From positions 18,181,775-18,245,774 of the forward strand of contig NC_051430.1 of NCBI RefSeq assembly GCF_001649575.2: 64,000 nucleotides of DNA, in the 5' to 3' direction. This DNA comes from Kryptolebias marmoratus (lineage: Eukaryota > Chordata > Actinopteri > Cyprinodontiformes > Rivulidae). The stretch's first letter is position 1, and each line of letters starts with the position of its first letter. Under the pieces are notes generated by a model. The model was not told the DNA's origin and searched no databases. It was given only the letters and a program-made list of their open reading frames with translations. Of this stretch, positions 57,301 through 64,000 are shown one piece after another. Both the position numbers and the translations under genes were made by a program.

Positions 57301-57401
57301 TTAGTGCCTGGATGTCAGGGGCTCCATCTCCACCGCCAGATCATGAGGTCGAGGACTTCTGCTTAACTCTATCGCCCGCGGGACCACAGTGGACCAGCGA
57401 T
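57301..57401 (-). CDS. trpv4: trpv4 last coding exon and stop
   Basis: The exon starts after acceptor CATCCCAG. It encodes (D)[19 protein letters not shown] then [13 protein letters not shown] and TAA at 57303-57301. [13 protein letters not shown] corresponds to the calmodulin-binding region of TRPV4 at the same junction (LRR|DRW). The tail after it is about 19 residues shorter than in mammals and lacks the conserved C-terminal end. Homology at the start of the exon and the exact phase make the assignment firm; the stop position follows directly from the frame. Confidence 0.9.
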
Positions 57402-60400
57402 CTGGGATGTATGAAAGGAAAATATATCACCTGAGTGGATGAACAGGTGCTCGAGCCACATGAATACACCTTATAATTAACTGCAGCAGTACAGTATATA
57501 TCTCACCTCTCCTCAGTCCTCTGACACTTTGCTGCAACCCGACGGATTGGCTGGTCTCACTCTTGCCTGGATCCTCGTTGATTATCGCCAGGTTCTGATT
57601 CCAGTGACACCAGTTAACCTCATCCACCCTAAAGTAACAACACTACATTAGGATTGGCAGCGGCAATCTGCTACGAACTGCACATTTCTCCCTTTCAGTA
57701 CACAAAAGTGCCTAAATGCAGTGGGGAAACCACCTGAGGCGCATTCCTTTGCCAAAACATTAAACTTTTACATTCCAGCTTATATATATTCATTGCAGTT
57801 TGTAACAAATACTTCAAGTTCAATGAATGTGTTTTTGAACCCAGAGCAGTGAATTTTTTTTTTGCTTGTTTGTTTGTTCCAGTGCAGAACTCAATATAAA
57901 AAACAATGCTGGCCTCAATACTGCAAATTGTAAACAAATGCACTGATTATCCTGGTATTTTTTACCTTTTATTAACTATGTGGTAGATTACACTAAACCT
58001 ATTTTATTCCAGTGAACATCAACTGATGGCCCCTGGGCCATATCTGGTCCAAAAACTCATTGCTTCCAGCCCAGGACGTATTAAATGCACAGTTGTACCC
58101 CAGCTCTGAAAGGGTTAATGACAGCAACGAGAGCCTTTATTCACACCACAGGATGAAGTCCGACTCAGATGCTGAAACGCAGCAGAGAGCGGAGGTGTGG
58201 CCGTTCAGCTCAGAAAGACGCAAGAAGCTCTAAAACATTAAACACTTGAGCTTGAGTCTCACACAGGGCTTATTTGTTTTCCTTACCATTCTCAGTTAAG
58301 TAAAATTATTAAATTTTCCGTGCTGTTGTTTTGCATTTGGAGCAGGAGTACATGAAAAAAAACAGCCCTGTCTTATACGACACACTACTTTCTGTGCTTT
58401 TCCTTCAGGCTTCAACGTTGCCTGACACAAAACTGTTAGTTATACTTATTAAATAATTTCACTTTCTGTTTTTAGCATTTATCCTATATTTAAAAAAATC
58501 CATATGCATAATAATTTACAACTAAAGTCACAACACAAATGTTTTTAAATAAAAAAGAAGAAGTTGAAAAATGTTTAACACCTTTGAAAAATAAAATAAG
58601 ATGGCAAATGTCATCCATTTCTGACAGCAGAAACTGACTCCAATAAAACATATCAAACCATAATTATCAGAAACATGAAAAATCAAAGTCTGATTAGATA
58701 CATTCTGTCCTTTTAGCAAAGTTTGTTGATGGCAGCATCATTCAGTGTCATGGAAGATACCTGAAACACCAGCGTCGATCTGGTGTGCCGTCCCAGTTCT
58801 TCCCCACAGTCACCATCTCCCCAGCTCGAAAGGACTTGCGCAGACACACTGGGAATGAGCGCTCAATATCCAGGATGGTCGTAGCCCACTGCAAGTAAAG
58901 GATCGTGCAACAAGCAATAATAGGAAATTCTCAAAACATTGAAAAACCCTGAAATAAATCTACTTTGATCTATTTTACGTCAACAGTCTCTCCTCTTGTT
59001 TAAGCACGACAGTGACCCGTATTTTGGTAAAATGTTTCAGATCTTCTTTTTATTAAAACTGTTGCAGACCTTGAAGGCCACCACACAATGAGTAACCTGT
59101 TATGTTAATTTGGTTTCAAATCAAACACCTATTAACTCGTGACATTCTCAAGAGAATCAACAGAATTGTGCCTGTTAGGACTGCTTGAGTCTAACTGACA
59201 TGATACCACCCTAAAAGACACTTTCCAGAATCAATCAAACCTTATTTATGAAAGCAGACTTTTATGTAATTGGTAAAATAAAATTGAAGCTTCTTTGTCA
59301 CCTGCAGCTTCCAGATCTTCTTGCTCTCTTTGGACACCTGCCCCACCGTCTCCCCCATCAATGCGATCAACATGTTGAGTAGCAGCACAAAGGTGAGAAT
59401 AATATAAGTGACTAAGAGGATGAGGAAGACCGCTGGATATCGTGCGCTGTAGACCATGTCCAGTTCCCCTATGCCGATGGTCAGTTTGAATAGGTCCAGA
59501 AGAAAGGTACTAAACGTGTCTGGAGCCCGGCACTTCGGGTAGGTGGGACAGTCGTCTTCGCACTCTGTGCCTGGTTGAGGACAAACTGGAAGCAGAGACA
59601 CCAAAGCTGTGGAGTGGAAACACAGAAGGCCGTTTTACTCTTCACAAGCACTTTAAGGAACAGAAAAAACAATCTGAAAAGCACAGAGTGTCTTCCTAGA
59701 AATGCCAGACAATTACTTCTTCACATTTTGGAATAACAAAATGACAACATGAAGACAAAAGCTACATTTTAGCTCACCTGAAGCATACCCAATCATGAAG
59801 AGAACATAGACCAGCAGAAATCTGAAAAGATCTTTGAAAAGAATCTAAGAACCAAAAGAACAGAAAACATCAGGACACAACAAACCCAGAAGTGTATTGA
59901 TGCTGCTGATGTTAATCACCCGACCTTCTGGATCATGATGCTGTAGGTGCCAGTGAGCTTCAGGCCTCTGGTGAAGTAAAGCGTGTTCATCCAGCCCAGG
60001 ACAAGTGCAAACACCATCACAGAGACATAGGCCTTGATGCCAGACAGGTAAAGAGCAGCTGTGATTATAATCAGCACAGAATAGATAGAGCTAGAGGAAA
60101 GAAGGAAGAACTTTGTTAATGAATCAAATTTGTTTATTACAGAATTTGGCATTTTAATTAAATGTAGACATCACAGCTAACCAAGAGTCACCTAAATGCA
60201 TGACATACTTTTCTTTATACCTAAATAACTTTGAAAACTATAAAAAAATACCAATGAGGAGGTAAAGAAATTAAATAAATGATTCAAATGTGAGGATGCA
60301 AAATTTGCCTTGAGTTCAAACAATTAAGAGATATAGCAGGAAGTGCAACTTCAGAGGATTGTGACTTACTACAGCAGCTGAAATGATCCATCCATAAACA

Positions 60401-63400
60401 AGGACTTTATGTCATGGCACTTTTTCAGGAAGACTTCCTTAATCTGATTTTTTTAAAAGAAAAACAAAGGACCATTTATATTGTGCAACGGGTTTGTGAG
60501 AGGAAGCTATGAGAGGACAGAAGGAATTGGGCAATTACAGCAGGGAGTCAGTAAATACGTTGGCTCACATTTGTGAGGAAGAAAAAGATTCCTGATGCCA
60601 GGATCACAATCTCTCCTGTCATCCGTAAGTAGTCAGAAGTGGTGGTGTAAGGGTACGGAGGCTGAAAGAAGAAGAATAAAACTTAACCAACGACAGTCAT
60701 TTCACATCTGATCTCAGAGTTAGAAATGACAACACATGTAATCAAAAAAAAAAAAACACAAGAGAGAGAAATTTCACAAGCAAGACTGTTAAGGAGATAA
60801 CCTGTTTATTTTTAAAGTGATGTTCTGTCAAATAGTTATCAATAGTTAGTACCTTATCAGCCATGACATCAGTCAGAGAGCAAGGAGTCTGGAGAAAGAG
60901 GCAAAAGTCTTTGTCCAGGCTAGGCTAATGGCTAGCCAAACAAGGAACTGATTTTTATCATCTTTAATACTTCCTAATATGGTAGAAGGTGTGAAAGGTT
61001 TAAGAAACACTGTTCTGGCACATAAAAATCAGAACAGAAGTGTACAGCAGCATGCTTGAAGACTACATCAAACCCCATAAAACATGATTAGATACCCGCT
61101 GAAATAAAAACAAGTTCATGTTGCGCAAAAACTCAACCGACTGGATATTTGACATTTTCACACCAACCGTTCCCTCTGTCGGGTGGTAATAAGCCACCAA
61201 GGTGAAGATGATCATGGAGGTGAGGTAGGAAAACACACTGATGTAAAAGGTGACAGCAGCAAACCTCTGCCATTTGGTCCTCAGCAGCTCGTTGATGGGC
61301 TCCACAGCCAGCATCTCATGGCGGTTCTAACAACAAGAACCGAAACATAAAACTCATCCAGTGATCTAAAACATGAAACATTAATACATGCACACGATGC
61401 GTTACTCCACTTTATCTAAATGACAGACATCCTTTACCTCATTGCGGCTGTTGTAGACAAGGATTTCCAGCACAGACGGTTCCTCCCCACATGTATCCAG
61501 TGACGACAGGTCATAGAGTGAGGAGTACACCGGACCGTAGGCCCAGTCCTTAAACTTACGAGATAAATGACGAACTTCCTCATCCTTGATTTCACGTCGG
61601 ATAATATGCTGGAAAACCTGGAGAAATACAGAGAAGCTGACCTCCTGACCTAGGATTTAAAAGTTAAGAAGAAGCGCAACGATGAACACGTTGCACAGTA
61701 AATGTAACTACCCCTATCTTGCCAAGTTTGGCAGCCATCATGAGCGGTGACATTCCATCGTTGTTGAGTATCGTCTCCAGGCTACAGTCTGGGAAGAGCT
61801 TGGCGCACTTAACCAGCAGCAGATCATACATCTTAGTGAGGAAACGGGTGTTGTCCTTCGTGTTGTCAGCAATGTGCACTAGCGCGTGCAGCACCGTGTT
61901 TCCACGAGAATCCTGGCGGCGCATGTCGGCCTTCTTGTGTGGATTTTCTGTCAGGTAGTGCACTATGTCAGGCTGGTTGGTGCATGCAGCGAGGGAGAGG
62001 GGCAGCTCACCTGGGGAAACAATGAGAGCACACTTGTATCAATTTGGAATCACAGGAGAGGAACAAAACTGCACTTGTAGACTAAAAAGAAATGTATAAT
62101 GGGAGGGTTGATTAGGAACTGTAGCTGGCATCTGTAGCTTTTCACAAAGCAGACTAAACATGGATCAAAGATCTGCCTTAAATCCCCGCCATGAAAGCGG
62201 CACAATTAACGGTTGTTTGAGGGAGGGGCCCAGAGGGGCCAGAGTGCCAAAAGCAGCTGCTGAAAATGAGCCGTTGCCATGGGTGACAGATTACTTTGTC
62301 ACCTCACATAGAAACGCTCCTCTTCATGGATTTGCACGGGTGCACGCAGAGAGTTAGCGTGAGCCCAAATCCCATTAGCCATCAGCCCTGCCAGGTTCCT
62401 GTTCACCTCCCTGCAAAGCTCCGCAGCAAATTACTCACACTGTGCCCGGACACGCCGAGATTTGGGAATGACAACCATGCTCAGTGAAAATAGAAATCCT
62501 CTCCTCTGTGATAAAAAAGGGATGTGACATTTGATTTAAATTTTTTTTTAAAAAGAAGCAAATCTTAAATTTGAGCTTGGTAAAATATCAACAGACCCAA
62601 GAACTCTCCGGATCTACATTTCTCTTGAGAAGAGTCATTTCTGAATCAATTCTATGCAACAATTATCATCAAACGATTCAAACCATGCACCAATAAAGAC
62701 AGATATTTCCTGAGGGGACATACTGTAGGATGTGGCGTTTGAGGTGTAACCCTAACAGCAGCCAGCAGAGGGCAGCGTTGAGTTTAGTTCATCAAATCCA
62801 ACTTATTTGTGTTGAGGTGAGTGAAGTTCCTCTCACCAGCAGAGGATGTTTCTTTTACCTAACTGCTGAACACAGACACTTTTCACTGGACGCATGACTT
62901 CAACAGCAAGACACAATTCTTGTCTTTGTATGTGTTTTTGCAGAATGACAGTTCAAAAAACATTTGTACAGAAGGTGGAGTTCACCTCAGTCACATCCAG
63001 ACTGCATAGCTGTCCTGCCAAAACCTGTGGCATTAAAAAGCAAAAGGGTGGGGGACTGATGTCACTTCCTGTATGTGTGGCAACAGAGGTGTCTGCTTAA
63101 AAATAAAAATGTTCTGGCAGCTGCTGGAGCACAAAACACAGATGTCAGTTCTAAGCTGAAGTGACCACTTGTGACCAGTGCGGTCATAGGAACCTCAAAT
63201 GCACTTTATCGTCACAATTATAATATAATAGAGAAGCAAGTTTCTGGAATTCAAGGGGAAAGTGTTGTAAGAATGGAAACACAGAAGCTCGCTGAAGGCT
63301 GTTCTTTGAAAGCAAAGATTTAAAGCTGACAAGAAGTTGTTACCGAAGTAGAAGTATCCCCCCTCATCTTTAGGCTGGAAAAAGCGGCCCCTCGCTTGGG

Positions 63401-63484
63401 CGTGAACGTCCGCTCCCTTCTCCACCAGCAGCTGCACATACTGCTTACAGCGTCGCTCAATGGCAATGTGGAGCGCCGTCTGGC
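57301..63484 (-). CDS. trpv4: TRPV4-type cation channel, 3' part (12 exons, about 610 residues)
   Basis: Joined exons, in order on the minus strand: 63484-63344, 62010-61712, 61617-61438, 61326-61168, 60661-60569, 60443-60370, 60090-59925, 59844-59778, 59606-59302, 58888-58761, 57628-57507, 57401-57301. All junctions are GT-AG, phases agree, and no stop interrupts the 1,835 nt. The encoded parts are middle and late ankyrin repeats ([41 protein letters not shown]), the linker ending [21 protein letters not shown]1 to S6, the pore helix with filter TIGIGEL, the S6 segment [16 protein letters not shown], the TRP region with KIWKLQWA, and the calmodulin-binding-type tail [17 protein letters not shown]4 is a plasma-membrane Ca2+-permeable channel opened by cell swelling, warmth and lipids. 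The N-terminal exons lie beyond the window. Oddities are a GIGE filter, no turret sequon and a short C-terminus. A diverged teleost trpv4 paralogue is possible; another TRPV subfamily is unlikely. Confidence 0.95.
57507..57628 (-). CDS. trpv4: trpv4 exon: C-terminal cytosolic domain
   Basis: The exon is 122 bp, with acceptor TTACTTTAG and donor GTGAGA. It encodes [20 protein letters not shown] then [20 protein letters not shown] and one base (G) of Asp. The first half matches mammalian TRPV4 closely; the stretch after GK has diverged and lacks the tyrosines found there in mammals. Confidence 0.93.
57629..58760 (-). other. trpv4: trpv4 intron (1.1 kb), nothing distinctive
   Basis: AT-rich intron between the TRP-domain exon and the penultimate coding exon. 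I see no repeat, RNA gene or reading frame of note in it. Confidence 0.85.
58761..58888 (-). CDS. trpv4: trpv4 exon: TRP domain and post-TRP region
   Basis: The exon is 128 bp, with acceptor TTACTTGCAG and donor GTATCT. It encodes [20 protein letters not shown] then [20 protein letters not shown], then CF and two bases of Arg. The W following KLQ and the IERSFP segment are hallmarks of TRPV C-termini. Confidence 0.95.
59302..59606 (-). CDS. trpv4: trpv4 exon: turret, pore helix, selectivity filter, S6
   Basis: The exon is 305 bp, with acceptor CACTCCACAG and donor GTGACA. It encodes [20 protein letters not shown], the pore helix [11 protein letters not shown], the filter TIGIGELDM, then S6 ([30 protein letters not shown]) and [13 protein letters not shown]. 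The acidic residue of LLDLF (Asp672 in mammals) is kept, but the filter's Met-Gly-Asp is Ile-Gly-Glu. The turret has no Asn at all, so no N-glycosylation sequon. The frame is open and the family match is strong. Confidence 0.96.
59778..59844 (-). CDS. trpv4: trpv4 exon: S4-S5 linker end and S5
   Basis: The exon is 67 bp, with acceptor GTTCTTAG and donor GTGAGC. It encodes [20 protein letters not shown] then AS plus one base. It is nearly identical in pattern to S5 of mammalian TRPV4. Confidence 0.94.
59925..60090 (-). CDS. trpv4: trpv4 exon: S3, S4 and S4-S5 linker
   Basis: The exon is 166 bp, with acceptor TTTCCTCTAG and donor GTCGGG. It encodes [20 protein letters not shown] (S3), [20 protein letters not shown] (S4) and [15 protein letters not shown], the amphipathic S4-S5 linker that couples gating to the pore. 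Confidence 0.95.
60370..60443 (-). CDS. trpv4: trpv4 exon: S2-S3 cytosolic linker
   Basis: The exon is 74 bp, with acceptor AAAAATCAG and donor GTAAGT. It encodes [20 protein letters not shown] then FQLL, and ends with two bases (TA) that join C of the next exon to make tyrosine, as in FQLLY of TRPV4. Confidence 0.92.
60569..60661 (-). CDS. trpv4: trpv4 exon: S1-S2 loop end and S2
   Basis: The exon is 93 bp (31 codons, phase 0), with acceptor CTTTCAG and donor GTGAGC. It encodes [20 protein letters not shown] then [11 protein letters not shown], the second membrane segment. Confidence 0.93.
61168..61326 (-). CDS. trpv4: trpv4 exon: pre-S1 helix and S1
   Basis: The exon is 159 bp (53 codons, phase 0). 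It encodes [20 protein letters not shown] and the hydrophobic S1 segment [20 protein letters not shown], ending HPTEGT. The donor is GTTGGT, a weak match beyond the GT, but phase and homology to ...EGT|PPYPY fix it there. Confidence 0.93.
61438..61617 (-). CDS. trpv4: trpv4 exon: last ankyrin repeat and linker domain
   Basis: The exon is 180 bp (60 codons, phase 0 on both sides), with acceptor TTTCTCCAG and donor GTAAAG. It encodes [20 protein letters not shown], then [20 protein letters not shown], then [20 protein letters not shown]. The linker contacts neighbouring subunits in TRPV channels. Confidence 0.95.
61712..62010 (-). CDS. trpv4: trpv4 exon: ankyrin repeats 4-5 region
   Basis: The exon is 299 bp, with acceptor TTTCCCCAG before 62010 and donor GTAGTT after 61712. 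It encodes [39 protein letters not shown] and [19 protein letters not shown], with the typical ankyrin TVLHALV and SPLMMAAK helices. The exon ends on a complete codon. Confidence 0.95.
62273..62287 (+). promoter_or_regulatory. RFX X-box-like motif
   Basis: GTTGCCATGGGTGAC fits RYYNYY-N3-RRNRAC, the X-box bound by RFX factors that control ciliary genes. It is intronic in trpv4, whose product is found in cilia of several cell types. One match of this length can occur by chance. Confidence 0.35.
62762..62776 (+). promoter_or_regulatory. CTCF-like binding motif
   Basis: CCAGCAGAGGGCAGC fits the CTCF core consensus CCASYAGRKGGCRS at every position. It lies in a trpv4 intron. Binding cannot be shown from sequence alone. 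Confidence 0.5.
63344..63484 (-). CDS. trpv4: trpv4 exon: ankyrin repeats (first exon in window)
   Basis: The exon is 141 bp, with acceptor TTGACAG before 63484 and donor GTAACA after 63344. It begins with two bases completing a glycine codon (GC) and encodes [20 protein letters not shown] followed by [20 protein letters not shown], then GGYFYF and one base of the next Gly. This is the ankyrin segment preceding GELPLSLAA in TRPV4. The upstream exon was not found before 64000. Confidence 0.93.
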
Positions 63485-64000
63485 CTGTCAACAAAACCCA
63501 ACACACAAGAGTTATTACTTCTGAAGCCGTCCCATACCTCTGCTTCACATCGTTCTTGATTGAAAACATATTCACGAAAAGAATGTCTTTTTCCAAAATG
63601 TAGTTGCAAAATCGAGGTGTGTGAGTTAATGATGCTGACTGAAATTCTGCAAGAATGAGTTACACAAGAATGAGTGCTTCAGCTTGCCATTTCTCAAAAA
63701 TTCATTGCGTTGAGAAATGCACAACTGTGAGCTTGATGGAGGAAGTAAAATCAAAACTAAAGCTATGCGGAGCTAGGGCTTTATTTACATACAGTACAGG
63801 TGCTGGTCATAAAATTAGAATATCATGAAAAAGTAGATTGATTTCACTAATTCCATTTAAAAAGTGAAACTTGTATATTATATTCATACATTACATACAA
63901 ACTCATATATTTCAAATGTTTATTTCGTTTAATTTTGATGATTACAAATGACAACAAATGAAAATCTCAAATTCATCATATCAGAAAATTAGAATATTAC
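63485..64000 (-). other. trpv4: trpv4 intron (upstream part) up to window end
   Basis: Upstream of the first visible ankyrin exon no further coding exon is seen. The last ~205 bases are a dispersed repeat. The exons for the N-terminal region and first ankyrin repeats must lie beyond 64000. Confidence 0.8.
63796..64000. mobile_element. Dispersed teleost repeat, truncated by window end
   Basis: The stretch beginning CAGGTGCTGGTCATAAAATT and containing AGAATATCATGAAAAAGT and TTTCAAATGTTTATTTC resembles a high-copy repeat I know from many teleost genomes. The phrase AAAATTAGAATAT recurs at both ends seen (63808 and about 63986). Its class and full length cannot be judged because it runs off the window. 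Confidence 0.6.

Larger units (their letters stand above)
62011..63343 (-). other. trpv4: trpv4 intron with CTCF-like and RFX-like motifs
   Basis: This 1,333-bp intron separates the first two ankyrin exons in the window. It contains a match to the RFX X-box (62273-62287) and to the CTCF core (62762-62776). The part at 62150-62480 is repeat-poor and GC-richer than its surroundings and may be regulatory; no coding potential is supported. Confidence 0.8.

Overview
The window is vertebrate nuclear DNA, most likely from a ray-finned fish of percomorph type. It has long introns with GT-AG splice sites, two genes with clear vertebrate orthologues, abundant CA/TA microsatellites, and dispersed repeats of a teleost kind. 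It is not bacterial or viral. No operon, CRISPR array, rRNA or tRNA gene was seen.

Left and centre (about 1-48,150, plus strand): the gene fam222a. A CpG-rich stretch at 1-1,300 has two inverted CCAAT boxes and a GC box and probably holds the promoter and a non-coding first exon. A ~27.5 kb first intron follows. The first coding exon (28,832-28,974) encodes the N-terminal 32 residues plus one base. A 16.7 kb second intron leads to the large last exon (coding 45,642-47,113), a ~1 kb 3' UTR and a polyadenylation signal at 48,109. The spliced reading frame gives a 522-residue protein. The introns hold mobile-element remnants, microsatellites and long single-copy stretches that look like candidate conserved non-coding elements, which could not be verified here.

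Middle right (48,150-56,050): an ~8 kb intergenic stretch with two copies of a foldback (inverted-repeat) element; a third copy lies in fam222a intron 1.

Right (56,050 to beyond 63,484, minus strand): the 3' part of a trpv4-type cation-channel gene. Twelve coding exons are resolved to the base, with phases that join without a break. They run from the middle ankyrin repeats through S1-S6, the pore, the TRP region and the calmodulin-binding tail to a stop codon. The 5' exons lie outside the window. The two genes converge tail to tail, matching the fam222a-trpv4 neighbourhood known in mammals (human 12q24). They are not known to act together: trpv4 encodes a plasma-membrane Ca2+-permeable channel, and FAM222A is a poorly understood protein also called aggregatin.

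The most notable biology is in the channel. Its selectivity filter reads GIGE where mammalian TRPV4 has GMGD, the outer turret lacks the N-glycosylation sequon, and the C-terminal tail is shortened. Also notable are a polyglutamine plus a polyhistidine tract in fam222a, a family of foldback elements, and a 714-bp element with terminal inverted repeats. I found no convincing undescribed multi-gene system.
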